In this document: positions 16,837 to 26,401 of the stretch, piece after piece
How the letters are laid out: every line of letters begins with the position of its first letter
How positions within the stretch are numbered: the first letter of the stretch is position 1
Origin: CAVZCK01 sp963773735
GTDB taxonomy: Bacteria; Pseudomonadota; Alphaproteobacteria; Rhizobiales; Rhodomicrobiaceae
Assembly: GCA_963773735.1 (NCBI GenBank)
Contig: CAVZCK010000031.1
Span: 236,843 to 300,842 of the forward strand
Reading direction: 5' to 3'
Length of the DNA: 64,000 nucleotides
Program-made: the position numbers and the translations under genes
Notes under the pieces: model-generated
What the model was told of the DNA's origin: nothing
What the model saw: the letters and a program-made list of their open reading frames with translations, nothing else
The model's database searches: none

Positions 16837-17162
16837 GGTTTGCGCTTCTTGAAATCGTCCGTCCATCGTTCCGGCGCCGGGCGGTAACAGGTGATGAGAA
16901 CAGCGGGTCTCGTTTTGCCCTTCGGAATGCCCCACAGGGCATGGATCGGATCTTGGGCTTTATCTCGGCACAAGATCAGTACGCAAGGCCCTTTATGATA
17001 GCTTGGATAATCTTCAATTATCTCCGCCGCAACTATGCCTGCAACGAGATCAAGAATAAGAATATCATCTCTTACGGCTTCATCATAGCCGTGCTCTGAA
17101 ATCAGCACATCCTGCTCGCGGACGAGCTCGAGAATCCGGTCGAAAGTGGCGCTTTCGACCAT
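16833..17162 (-). CDS. DUF4258 domain protein, toxin-like
   Basis: A 109-residue protein. DUF4258 belongs to a group of small proteins with a RelE/HigB-like fold; here the helix-rich start RILELVREQDVLISEHGYDEAVRDDILILD and the strand block GPCVLILCRDKAQDPIHALWGIP...RPAVLITCYRP match the family (the serial Asp-His-Trp and CYRP ends are typical). It begins one base after the uvrA stop codon with GGAG just upstream, and its stop overlaps the next gene. Lower GC than the neighbours suggests acquisition. mRNase activity is possible but unproven. Confidence 0.75.
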   Translation of the reverse strand: MVESATFDRILELVREQDVLISEHGYDEAVRDDILILDLVAGIVAAEIIEDYPSYHKGPCVLILCRDKAQDPIHALWGIPKGKTRPAVLITCYRPAPERWTDDFKKRKP

Positions 17163-17163
17163 T

Positions 17164-20100
17164 TCACTCCGCCGCCTGCTGGCGCCTGATCGGCCGCCGC
17201 GCCAGCATCTTTGCCAGGAACTGCCCGGTATAGCTCGCCTTCACCTTGGCGATCTGCTCCGGCGTGCCCTCGGCGACGATCTCGCCGCCGCCATCGCCGC
17301 CCTCGGGGCCGAGATCGATGATCCAGTCGGCGGTCTTGATGACCTCCAGATTGTGCTCGATCACGGCGACGGTGTTGCCCTGCTCGACCAGCTCGTGCAG
17401 CACTTCGAGAAGCTTGGCGACATCGTGGAAATGCAGCCCCGTGGTCGGCTCATCGAGGATGTAGAGCGTGCGGCCCGTGGCGCGCCGGCTCAGCTCCTTG
17501 GCGAGCTTGATGCGCTGCGCCTCGCCGCCGGAGAGCGTGGTCGCCTGCTGGCCGATCTTGATGTAGCCGAGGCCGACGCGGGCCAGGGTCGCCATCTTGT
17601 CGCGCACGGAGGGCACGGCCTTGAAGAACTCGGCGCCTTCCTCGACCGTCATGTCCAGCACATCGGCAATCGACTTGCCGCGGAAATGGATGTCCAGCGT
17701 CTCGCGATTGTAGCGCTTGCCCTTGCAGACATCGCAGGTGACATAGACGTCGGGGAGGAAATGCATCTCGATCTTGATGACGCCGTCGCCCTGGCAGGCT
17801 TCGCAGCGACCGCCCTTGACGTTGAAGGAGAAGCGGCCCGGCAGATAGCCGCGCGCCTTGGCCTCGGGCAGTCCGGCGAACCAGTCGCGGATGGGCGTGA
17901 AGGCGCCGGTATAGGTCGCCGGGTTGGAGCGCGGCGTGCGGCCGATCGGCGACTGGTCGATGTCGATGACCTTGTCGAGATATTCGAGGCCCTGAATATC
18001 CTCGAAGGGAGCCGGGGCCTCGCGCGCGCCGTTGAGCCGCCGCGCCACCGCCTTGTAGATGGTCTCGATCAGCAGCGTCGACTTGCCGCCGCCCGAGACG
18101 CCGGTCACGCAGGTGAAAGTGCCGAGCGGGAATCTCCGCCGTGACGTCTCTTCAGATTGTTGCCGATGGCGCCCTTGATGCGCAGCCATTTTTGCTTTGC
18201 CGGCTTCCGGCGCACGGCCGGAACGGACACCTGCCGCGCGCCGCTCAAATATTGGCCGGTCAGGCTCGATGAGGTCGCCATGATCTTTTCCGGCACGCCT
18301 TCGGCGATGATCTCGCCGCCATGCACGCCAGCGCCCGGCCCGATATCGATGACATGGTCGGCCTGCAGAATGGCGTCTTCGTCATGCTCGACGACGATCA
18401 CCGAATTGCCGAGGTCGCGCAGATGTTTCAGCGTTTCCAGCAGCCTGGCATTGTCGCGCTGATGCAGGCCGATCGACGGCTCGTCGAGCACATAGAGCAC
18501 GCCGGTCAGCCCGGAGCCGATCTGCGAGGCGAGGCGGATGCGCTGGCTCTCGCCGCCCGACAGCGTGCCGGAATTGCGCGACAGCGCCAGATAGTCGAGC
18601 CCGACATCGTTGAGGAATTTCAGCCGGTCGCGGATTTCCTTGAGGATGCGCGAGGCGATCTCGTTCTGCTTCGCCGAGAGCTTCTTGGGCAGGGCGGAAA
18701 ACCAGCCGCCGGCCTCGCGGATCGACATGCGCGACACCTCGCCGATATGCAGCCCGTCGATCTTCACCGCCAGCGTCTGCGGTTTCAGCCGGAAGCCGTG
18801 GCAAGCCTCGCAAGGGTGGTCGGACTGATAGCGCCCCAGCTCCTCGCGCACCCAGGCCGAGTCGGTCTCCTTCCAGCGCCGCTCGATATTGGTGATGACG
18901 CCCTCGAACGGCTTCGAGGTCTTATAGGTGCGCATGCCATCGTCATAGACGAAGGTGACCGCTTCGCTCGCCCGTGCCGTAAAGGATGGCGGTCTGCACC
19001 GTCTCCGGCAGCTCGCTCCAGGGCGTGTTCATCGACACTTTGAAGTGCTTGGTGAGCGCGTCCAGCGTCTGGGTGTAGTAGGGCGAGCTCGCCCCGGTTC
19101 GCGCCCAGGGCACGATGGCGCCCTTGCGCAGCGACAGCGATGGATCGGGCACGACGAGCGAGGCTTCGAAGCGCATTTCCGTGCCGAGGCCGTCGCATTT
19201 CGGACAGGCGCCAAACGGATTGTTGAAGGAGAACAGCCGCGGCTCGATCTCGTCGATGGTGAAGCCGGAGACCGGGCAGGCAAAGCGCTGCGAGAAGGTG
19301 ATGCGTCTTCGGCTCCGGGGCGCGGGCCCTCTTACCCCTCACCCCCGCCCTCTCCCTCCGGGAGAGGGCGCGGCCGGTCGTGTTGTCAGTTCCCTCTCCC
19401 TTGGGGAGAGGGTTAGGGTGAGGGGGTTCGTCGGCCTCGGAAGCGGCTGGCGGCATCGGCGAATTCGGCGATGGCGAGCCCGTCGGCGATCTCGAGCGCC
19501 GTCTCCAGGCTGTCGGCAAGACGGCTGCCGAGATCCGGCCGCACGACGATGCGGTCGACGACGACGTCGATATCGTGCTTCAGCTTCTTGTCGAGGCTAG
19601 GGGCCTCGGCGATCTCGTAATAGTCGCCGTCGATCTTCACCCGCTGAAAGCCCCGCTTCATATAGCCGGCGAGGTCCTTCTTATATTCGCCCTTGCGACC
19701 GCGGATGACCGGCGCCAGCAGATAGAGCCGCGTGCCTTCGGGCAGCTCCATGATCCGGTCGACCATCTGCGAAACGGTCTGGCTCTCGATCGGCAGGCCG
19801 GTCGCCGGCGAATAGGGCACGCCGACACGCGCGAACAGCAGCCGCATATAATCGTAAATCTCGGTGACCGTGCCGACCGTGGAGCGCGGATTGCGGCTGG
19901 TGGTCTTCTGCTCGATGGAGATCGCCGGGGACAGACCCTCGATGAGGTCCACATCCGGCTTCTGCATCATTTCCAGAAACTGCCGCGCATAGGCCGACAG
20001 GCTCTCGACATAGCGGCGCTGGCCCTCGGCATAGATGGTGTCGAAGGCGAGGCTCGACTTTCCGGAGCCGGAGAGGCCGGTTATGACGACGAGCTTCTCG

Positions 20101-20171
20101 CGCGGGATGTCGAGCGAGATGTTTTTGAGATTGTGCTCCCGCGCGCCGCGGACCGAGATGAACTTCTGCAT
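17164..20171 (-). pseudogene. uvrA: Excinuclease ABC subunit A, interrupted by several frameshifts
   Basis: UvrA is the damage-recognising ATPase dimer of nucleotide excision repair. Nearly all family parts are present in order: Walker A GLSGSGKSSLAFDT, zinc and signature regions, LSGGESQRIRLASQIGSGL, second Walker A VSGGGKSTL, zinc module CEACQGDG...CDVCKGKRYN, and LSGGEAQRIKLAKEL. They lie in different frames, with shifts near 19440, 19312, 18970, 18150 and 18128. Removing one base at each restores a single roughly 970-residue protein. A 92-bp palindromic repeat (19335-19426) sits in a variable loop of the coding region. Because UvrA is conserved, sequencing errors are as likely as gene loss. 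Confidence 0.88.
19335..19426. repeat. Palindromic repeat inserted within uvrA
   Basis: CCCCTCACCC (19335-19344) and GGGTGAGGGG (19416-19425) are inverted ends. Two inner hairpins occur: CCCTCTCCCTCCGGGAGAGGG and CCCTCTCCCTTGGGGAGAGGG type stems. Such GGGAGAGGG/CCCTCTCCC elements are common intergenic repeats in proteobacteria and a related one lies at 21748-21959; here it is inside a gene, at the junction between the first UvrA ATP-binding segment and the insertion domain. Confidence 0.75.
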
Positions 20172-20378
20172 GGAGAGCCCAGGACTGGAGGAAGGCCTTC
20201 AACTTAGCAGTCGATTGTGAAAAGGCACGGGACGATTTGTCTCTGCCCACGACAAATTCGCCCTTTGACGGCTGGATTTCATTGCTATTCCCTGTTGAAC
20301 CATGTCTAGCGTATTTCCCTGGCGCTGCTGCCCACATGTTGTGAGTTCGCGCCGCTCGGGATGAGTCATGAGGACCGA

Positions 20379-21712
20379 ATGTCGTTTCCAGACCTGACCA
20401 TCGATCGCATCGAGACCACGTTCAAGGAGCTTGTCCAGGACGTCAATCGCACCAGCGCTTCGACGCGAAACGGCTGGGTGTTCTTTCTCGCGCTGCATGT
20501 CTATTTCTTCGTCGCGCTTGCCGGGATCACGCACCGCGATCTTCTGCTCGACACCCCCATCTGCGCTGCCGCTGCTGCAGGTCAGGATCGGCCTAAAGAG
20601 CTTCTTCCTGTTCGGGCCGGTCATTCTGGTCCTCATCCATATGGGGATCCTGCTTCAGCATGTCATGCTCGCCCGGCAGGCCCGCGATCTGCACAGCCGG
20701 GTGACCTCCTTTGAAGGAACGGGGCTATTCCGCACCCACCCCGTGCGTATCCAGCTTCACCCTTATTTCTTCACCCAGCTCATCGCCGGCCCGCAGCGCA
20801 GTCCCCTCTTCGCCTTTTTCTTGGCGCTGCTGACCTGGCTCAGCCTGGGCATTCTGCCGGTCGTGCTGCTCCTCGGTTTCCAGACCACCTTCCTGCCCTA
20901 TCACGATCTCAGCGTAACCTGGGCGCAGCGGATCTATCTGGTCCTCGACATTCTGATGCTGACGATCTTTGCCGGTTTCATGCGCCATCCGGCGCTGAGC
21001 TTTGTTGGCGGGTTCGGGCGGACGATCGTCGAGCGGCCCTTGGGCTTTCTGCTCAGCTTCATGCTCGGCGTCGGCGCCATGTTCTTCTCGCTGAGCCTTG
21101 CGACTATTCCGGATGAGCGAATGGACCGGGCGATGACGTCGCTGATGCCGGTCAAGGTTCCGGTCGAGGCACAGGGCGAATATGGGCCGCCGCGGCAAGC
21201 GTTCTGGCTGACGGCCATGATCTTCGAGCGCGGCGTCGATCCGTTGTCCGGCCGCCCGGCGGGGCTCTTTGCCCGCAACCTGGTGGTGACCGACGAGGAT
21301 CTCGTGGCCGACAGCGACAGCAATGGGCGCGGGCCCGAGCCTCAATCTGCGCCGCCGCGATTTGCGCTACGGGACATTCGACCGCTCCGATCTGCACCGC
21401 GCGGATCTGACCGGCGCGGTGTTGACGCGAGCGAGCCTGCGCGAGACGAATCTGGTCGAGGCGAAGGCGGAGAAGGCGATCTTCCGCGGCGCCGATTTCC
21501 ACCGGGCGCGCTTTATGATGGACGCGTCAGCCGGCGGGCCGGTGACGGGGATCGATCTGCGCGGCGCCGATCTCAGGCGCGCCAATCTCGCCGAGGCCAA
21601 TCTTCGGGGCGCCGATCTGCAAGGTGCGCTCTTCGAAGGCGCGGATTTACGCGGCGCGCAGATGGATACCGAAGCTGCTGCCGAAGCCACCCGCCAGGGC
21701 GCGAAGTTCTAA
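20379..21712 (+). pseudogene. Pentapeptide-repeat membrane protein, two frameshifts
   Basis: Three reading frames together encode one protein. The N-terminal part is FPDLTIDRIETTFKELVQD then transmembrane WVFFLALHVYFFVALAGI; a second frame gives three more membrane segments (FFLFGPVILVLIHMGILLQ, LALLTWLSLGILPVVLLLGF, GFLLSFMLGVGAMFFSLSLA); a third gives the pentapeptide repeat with A(D/N)LXX units (LHRADLTGAVLTRASL, GIDLRGADLRRANLAEANL). Dropping one T near 20572 (giving TPIALPLLQV) and one G of GGG near 21326 (giving SNGAGPSL) joins them. Role unknown. AGGA four bases before 20379 supports that start over the ATG at 20361. Confidence 0.75.
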
Positions 21713-21747
21713 GCAGGTTTGCCTCGATCGACCCGCGGATGCGTTGA

Positions 21748-21959
21748 AACGCAAAGCCCCCTCACCCGGCCGCCTTCGGCTTCCGCCCTCTCCCGCGAGG
21801 GGAGAGGGCTGCTCCACGCGGATGAAAGGCAGGGGCTATCCACAAACTCGGTTTGCCCTCTCCCCGAAGGCGAACGCTTGTCGTTCGCCGTAAAGGCTCA
21901 CTTTGTGGGAGAGGGCGGCAAGCGGCGAAGCCGATTGCCGGGTGAGGGGGCTTTGCGTT
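21748..21959. repeat. 212-bp element with perfect 23-bp terminal inverted repeats
   Basis: The first 23 bases (21748-21770, AACGCAAAGCCCCCTCACCC...) are exactly complementary to the last 23 (21937-21959, ending in GGGGGCTTTGCGTT). Inside are further imperfect stems of the CCCTCTCCC/GGGAGAGGG type. It fills the space between the pentapeptide gene and the convergent VWA gene. No open frame or transposase lies inside, as expected of a miniature inverted-repeat element or a palindromic repeat cluster. Confidence 0.75.
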
Positions 21960-21981
21960 GGCATCGCTGAAAACAGTCTGC

Positions 21982-23517
21982 TTAGCCGCCGCGCTTTTCG
22001 GGCATGACGACTTCGACCTGCTTCTTGTCTCCAGCCTGGACGGCGAATTTTGCGGTAAATTCCCTGCCGCCGTGCTCGACGTGGACTTCATAATCCCCCG
22101 CCGCGAGAATGTGCGAGGGAAAGGCGCCGCCGCTCTTCTTCACAAGCTGGCCGTCGCCCGAATAAATCTTCCAGATCGTGTCCGCCAGGGCTTCGCCGCC
22201 AGTCTTCTCGACAAGGCGGAAGGTGACCTTTCCGGCCTGATGGTCGACGGTCGCTTCCGTCAGCTTGCCCGGCTCGACGGTGACATCGGCTTCCATCACG
22301 GCATTGGCGTCGCCATAGGTGCTTTCGATGCGGTAGGGGCCGCTATTGAGGCGCAGCACGACGCCAGACTTCGCCCCGCCGATCACCTTGCGGCGGTTGC
22401 CGAACTGATCGGTCTCCTCCGAATAGACATTGAAGGTCAGCGACTGCTCATTGAACAGCGGCTGCTTGGCGAGCGTTGCGTAAAGGCGCAGGCCCCCCGC
22501 ATTCAGATTGAAGACGTCATCGAGCTGCTTTTGCGGCCAGATGGTCAGCCGCTTGGTGATATTGGCCTGGCCGTAGGCGGCGTTGACCAGATAGTCGCCG
22601 GCGGGCAGCGTCAGCGTCGGATGCGGGTCCTCGAAACGGCGGACCAGCTTGTAGCTGCCGTCATCCAGGACGCGCCCGTCATAGATCCGCCAGACGAGGC
22701 CGGCATTCAAGGTCTGCGTGCCCTTGGCGAGGATCGCGGAGAGCGCGAGCGTTCCCGGTTCGTGCGAGGTGGGGCCCTCAGCGCCAGGCGCGCCAGCGCC
22801 TCCTGGCGCAGGCATTAAAGCCGGGACGGGCTGCCCGTCGGCGTTTTCGCTCATGCCGGCGCTGGCAAGGTCCAACGTCCGGCGGACGGCGTTGTTGAGC
22901 TCTTCATTGTTCTGCGCGGTGATGAAAACGCCGCCGGTCTGCTCGGCCACGCAGGTGAGCGCTTCGAGCTTGTCGTCGATCTCGCCGTTGAATGCGATCA
23001 CGTGAATGACGGTCCGCGGCGACTGGGATTTGATCTCGGCCGCGGCCGCGCAAGGGTCGGCCTGGCAATCGTCGGCGCTGTCGGTCAGCAGGATGATCGC
23101 CTGAGCGCCGGACTGTTTCTTGAACAGCTTGCTGGCGGCCGTCAGCGAGGCGGCGACCGGGGAGGAACCCTTCGGGTTGGCGGCATCGATCGTCTTGGCA
23201 TCGGCGGTCGCATCGATGGCCCCCACCGGCTTCAGGGTTTCGATGGCGTCGCAGCTTTTGGCTTTTTGTGTGCCGAAAGCGATCACACCGAGGTCGAGCT
23301 TGCCAGCCTGCGCGCGCAGAAGCGGGCCGACGGCGTTGCGGACGGCCGCGATTTTCTGCATCCCGTCGATCCGAGCCCACATGCTGTTGGAATGGTCGAG
23401 CACGAGGACCGCCTGGTTTTGCGCAAGCGCGGGGCGCGGGCCGGCGAGGAGGGCCGGCGCCGCGAGCGCCAGCAGAGGAATCCAGAGTCGGACGAATCGC
23501 GAAACTGCCTTGATCAT
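21982..23517 (-). CDS. Exported von Willebrand A domain protein with repeat modules
   Basis: A 511-residue secreted protein. The signal peptide is residues 1-32 (LLALAAPALLAGPRPALA). A VWA domain follows (about 35-215) with the metal-dependent adhesion site DHSNSM and LLTDSADDCQADPC. The C-terminal half carries three copies of a roughly 90-aa strand-rich module whose hallmark is PAGDYLVNAAYGQAN, SGPYRIESTYGDAN or AAGDYEVHVEHGG. Similar modules fill the adjacent upstream gene, only 39 bp away on the same strand, so the two are likely co-transcribed and may assemble together in the periplasm or at the surface. The MIDAS suggests Mg-dependent binding of a protein partner. Function unknown. Confidence 0.85.
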   Translation of the reverse strand: MIKAVSRFVRLWIPLLALAAPALLAGPRPALAQNQAVLVLDHSNSMWARIDGMQKIAAVRNAVGPLLRAQAGKLDLGVIAFGTQKAKSCDAIETLKPVGAIDATADAKTIDAANPKGSSPVAASLTAASKLFKKQSGAQAIILLTDSADDCQADPCAAAAEIKSQSPRTVIHVIAFNGEIDDKLEALTCVAEQTGGVFITAQNNEELNNAVRRTLDLASAGMSENADGQPVPALMPAPGGAGAPGAEGPTSHEPGTLALSAILAKGTQTLNAGLVWRIYDGRVLDDGSYKLVRRFEDPHPTLTLPAGDYLVNAAYGQANITKRLTIWPQKQLDDVFNLNAGGLRLYATLAKQPLFNEQSLTFNVYSEETDQFGNRRKVIGGAKSGVVLRLNSGPYRIESTYGDANAVMEADVTVEPGKLTEATVDHQAGKVTFRLVEKTGGEALADTIWKIYSGDGQLVKKSGGAFPSHILAAGDYEVHVEHGGREFTAKFAVQAGDKKQVEVVMPEKRGG

Positions 23518-23556
23518 GGCGCCACGCTTATCCGAAGTTGCAGCAGAAATTGGGCG

Positions 23557-25056
23557 CTACTGCGCAACGATCTCGACGGTCTGCTCCTGGTTCGAGGCGG
23601 CCTCGAAGATCTGTGTATAGGTCTTGGCATCATGCTGGGCCATGGCCTGATAGCTGCCGGCCTGGAGAATGAGGGTGGGCTCGGCGTCCTGCGAAATCAG
23701 CACGGTTCCGCCGCCGCTATATTTGAGAGTCCATTTCACCCGGTCCACGGGCTCCCCGCCGGGCCTGTCGACGAGACGCAGTCTCACATCGCTCGCCTTC
23801 TGCTCGAAGCCGACATCCTGAACCTCGCCGGGCTTGACCTCGATGTCCTTGGTCTGACGCGCATTGTGCCAGCCATATTGGCTTTCGATCCGGTACGGAC
23901 CGGCCGGCAGGAATAGGATCGGCGCCGCAAGCGTCGAGGTCAAAAGCTCCTGGTTGGCGGCTCCCTTGTCCGGCGACAGATTATAGACCCGGTACAGCAG
24001 ATGGTCCTCGATGCGCCGACCGTTGCCGGCAAGCATCGAGGCGAGGCGGACACCGCCGGTGTTGAGAATGAGATCGTGGGATTCCCGTCCGCCTGCCCGG
24101 ACGGTGATGTCGTCTTCGACGCGCGCCAGGCCAAGCACGGCGGCCACGCGGTATTGCCCGGCCGGCAGACTGAACGTTGGCTCGTCAAGCTTTGACCTGA
24201 CGATTTCGCGTGGGTTGCCAGCCTCGCCATTCTGGAACACGAAAAACGTGGCGCCGCTGAGAGCGGGGCTGCCGGCTTTGGCGTGGGCGGAAAGGGTCAA
24301 GATCCCGGTGTTCATGACGACTTCCACCTGGTTTTCCTCGCCCGCGACCGCGTTCACCGGCATTTCGATCGTGGCGAAGCCGTGTTTTGCGGTCAGGGTA
24401 TAAGCGCCCGCAGGGATGTGGAAGACGGCTTCCGGCAAACTCGACCGGCCAATCTCGACCGGCGCTCCCGCCTTTGGATCGACCTTGCGCAGAGTGAAGA
24501 AAACGTCGCTGAGAGGCGCGCCTCCCGCGACAGGCGCGGCATGGATGAGAAGCGTTCCCGCGTTGAGTGAAACAAGCTTCGATACGGATTTGTTTGGCGC
24601 GACCTCGAAGTCCTCGCCGTTTTTTGCAAGGCCGTAGGTCGCCTCGGCGTAATAGCGGCCGGGCTTGAGGCTGATTTGCGGCTCCGCGCCGCCGCCGCTC
24701 CAGACCAGCTCTTTTTCGTCCTGCGGCGAACCGATCTTCAACACCCGCCAGGACAGGCCCTCGCTGAGCGCGGGCGCATTCGGAGCGAGGGCGGCCCGAA
24801 GGCTGACATTGTAGCCGCGCCGCCCGCTACTGTCGGGCGGAGGCGGTGCCGGACGCGCGAGGTCCTTGCTCGTCCCGCGCTTTTTGGACGCAGCCAGTTC
24901 GAATGCGCGCCCGGATGCCGATGCGCAGCCATGGCCGAAAGCCGTGGCTGCGGCAGGCGGCGCCGCGCGAGCGCCGGGCTCTCCCGGGTTCAGCGAGCCG
25001 AAGCAGAGAGCGGCGAAAGCGATTGCGAACACGCGCGCGGTGCGGATGCCGAGCAT
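23557..25056 (-). CDS. Exported tandem-repeat protein, partner of the VWA protein
   Basis: A 499-residue exported protein with a signal peptide (ARVFAIAFAALCFGSLNP). From about residue 80 it is built of five tandem modules of 80-90 residues. Each ends in a conserved turn: KPGRYYAEATYGLAK, PAGAYTLTAKHGFAT, PAGQYRVAAVLGLAR, PAGPYRIESQYGWHN and QAGSYQAMAQHDAKT. The consensus PAGxYxVxAxYG resembles carboxypeptidase-regulatory or PEGA-like beta folds. It precedes the VWA gene, which shares the module, and probably forms an operon with it. The ATG at 25056 is preferred to 25089 because it places the hydrophobic core near the start. Confidence 0.8.
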   Translation of the reverse strand: MLGIRTARVFAIAFAALCFGSLNPGEPGARAAPPAAATAFGHGCASASGRAFELAASKKRGTSKDLARPAPPPPDSSGRRGYNVSLRAALAPNAPALSEGLSWRVLKIGSPQDEKELVWSGGGAEPQISLKPGRYYAEATYGLAKNGEDFEVAPNKSVSKLVSLNAGTLLIHAAPVAGGAPLSDVFFTLRKVDPKAGAPVEIGRSSLPEAVFHIPAGAYTLTAKHGFATIEMPVNAVAGEENQVEVVMNTGILTLSAHAKAGSPALSGATFFVFQNGEAGNPREIVRSKLDEPTFSLPAGQYRVAAVLGLARVEDDITVRAGGRESHDLILNTGGVRLASMLAGNGRRIEDHLLYRVYNLSPDKGAANQELLTSTLAAPILFLPAGPYRIESQYGWHNARQTKDIEVKPGEVQDVGFEQKASDVRLRLVDRPGGEPVDRVKWTLKYSGGGTVLISQDAEPTLILQAGSYQAMAQHDAKTYTQIFEAASNQEQTVEIVAQ

Positions 25057-25173
25057 GGGGCCAGCCGGAAACTGAATTGTTGCGTCCACCTTTCACAGCT
25101 TTGTCTTTCTTGTCCAGTGCTGTGTGATGAGCTATGCGGAATGCGTAAATGATAGTCCGGAAATTGGGAAATT

Positions 25174-25809
25174 ATGGCGACAACAACGACAACGCCGACC
25201 GCGACGCTCGAGACCGGCGCGCAGTCCAAGGACCAGGCTTTGCTCCGGCATTTGCGGACGCGCCGCTCGGTCTCGGCAAATGCGCTGACGGAGCCGGGTC
25301 CCGACAAGGCGACGCTTGAGGAGATGCTGACGATCGCCGCCCGCGTTCCCGATCACAAGAAGCTGGCGCCGTGGCGGTTCATCGTGCTTGCAGGCGAGGC
25401 GCGGGCGGCCTTCGGCGAGCGCCTCGCGGAAATCTGCGCGGCCAATGAACCGGATGCATCTCCCGTCAGGCTGGAAACGGAGCGGGCACGCTTTCTGCGC
25501 GCGCCGGTCGTCGTGGTCGCGGTGTCGTCGCCCAAGCCGCATCCGGCCTGTCCGGAGTGGGAACAGCTGCTCTCGGCGGGGGCGGCTTGTCTCAATCTTC
25601 TTCACGCCAGCGCAGCCATGGGGTTCGGCGCGCAGTGGATCACCGAGTGGTATGGCTATGACGAGAGTGTGAAAGCCGCCTTCGGCCTTGCCCCTCATGA
25701 GCGCTTTGCCGGCTTCGTCTATATCGGCACGCCGACGGAGAAGCCCGATGAGCGCGAGCGTCCCGATCTCGCCGCGATCACCAGCTTTCCGGCAAAACCC
25801 CAGCGCTAA
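25174..25809 (+). CDS. Nitroreductase family protein, YdjA-like
   Basis: FMN-dependent NAD(P)H oxidoreductase of 211 aa acting on nitro compounds or related electron acceptors. Family motifs are HLRTRRSVSANAL (FMN phosphate), AARVPDHKKLAPWRFIVL (substrate and FMN), AGAACLNLLHASAAMGFGAQWIT and the C-terminal FAGFVYIGTPTEKPDERERP. It lacks the larger insert of NfsB and fits the smaller YdjA type. It diverges from the repeat-protein operon and ends just before the restriction-modification island, so it marks the native left border of that island. Confidence 0.88.
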   Translation: MATTTTTPTATLETGAQSKDQALLRHLRTRRSVSANALTEPGPDKATLEEMLTIAARVPDHKKLAPWRFIVLAGEARAAFGERLAEICAANEPDASPVRLETERARFLRAPVVVVAVSSPKPHPACPEWEQLLSAGAACLNLLHASAAMGFGAQWITEWYGYDESVKAAFGLAPHERFAGFVYIGTPTEKPDERERPDLAAITSFPAKPQR

Positions 25810-25993
25810 GCAGGTTTGCGCGGCTTCGCCAACAGAATGTGCTTTTGGGTGTGGCGGCAGCAAACGCCTCGATCCGGTCGTCAGGAGCGATCGGCTGCGA
25901 CGGGGAAAGCTGACCCAAACCAGCCATTCTGCTAGAGCGCCAGCGGTCGGCGACCTTTCAAAGGAAGCTGCTGCTCAACATGGCAGGATCTCC

Positions 25994-26401
25994 GTGGATC
26001 GACTCACGCCTCGTCAACGCAGTGAGAACATGCGCCGGATAAGGGGCAAGGATTCCGCCCCGGAGCTGATCGTTCGCCGCCTGCTCCACAAGCTCGGCTA
26101 CAGATACAGGCTTCACCGCAGGGAACTGCCCGGCTGTCCTGACATCGTCTTCGTCTCCCGCCGAAAGGTCATCTTTGTGCACGGGTGCTTCTGGCACCGG
26201 CACCCGGACTGCAAATTTGCGTATAACCCCAAGTCACGGATTGACTTCTGGGCTGGCAAGTTCCAGCAGAACGTAGAGCGGGACGCCCGTGCCACTGCGG
26301 CACTAACCGCGAGTGGATGGTCCACCTTCGTCATATGGGAATGCGAAACCGCAGACGCTAAACTACTGACGATTTGGTTACGTGCCTTTCTGGAGGATTG
26401 A
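25994..26401 (+). CDS. vsr: Very-short-patch (Vsr) mismatch endonuclease
   Basis: Nicks DNA 5' of the T in T:G mismatches that arise when 5-methylcytosine deaminates, so it travels with cytosine-5 methyltransferases. Of 135 residues, the catalytic region is LTPRQRSENMRRIRGKDSAP, the PD-(D/E)XK core RRELPGCPDIVF, and the zinc-binding/catalytic block FVHGCFWHRHPDC plus YNPKSRIDFW. The GTG at 25994 is the plausible start: AGGA precedes it and no in-frame ATG gives the conserved N-terminus. Its stop overlaps the methyltransferase start by one base (TGATG). AT-richer codon use than the neighbours suggests transfer. Confidence 0.93.
   Translation: MDRLTPRQRSENMRRIRGKDSAPELIVRRLLHKLGYRYRLHRRELPGCPDIVFVSRRKVIFVHGCFWHRHPDCKFAYNPKSRIDFWAGKFQQNVERDARATAALTASGWSTFVIWECETADAKLLTIWLRAFLED

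Noticed and set aside
20172..20378. Possible SOS box upstream of uvrA
   Set aside because: I looked for the alphaproteobacterial GTTC-N7-GTTC pattern and found no good match; only isolated GTTGAAC text near 20298.
21709..25820. TAAGCAGGTTTGC repeated just after two stop codons (21711 and 25806)
   Set aside because: 13-14 bases with one end fixed by stop codons; no third copy or structure; may be chance.
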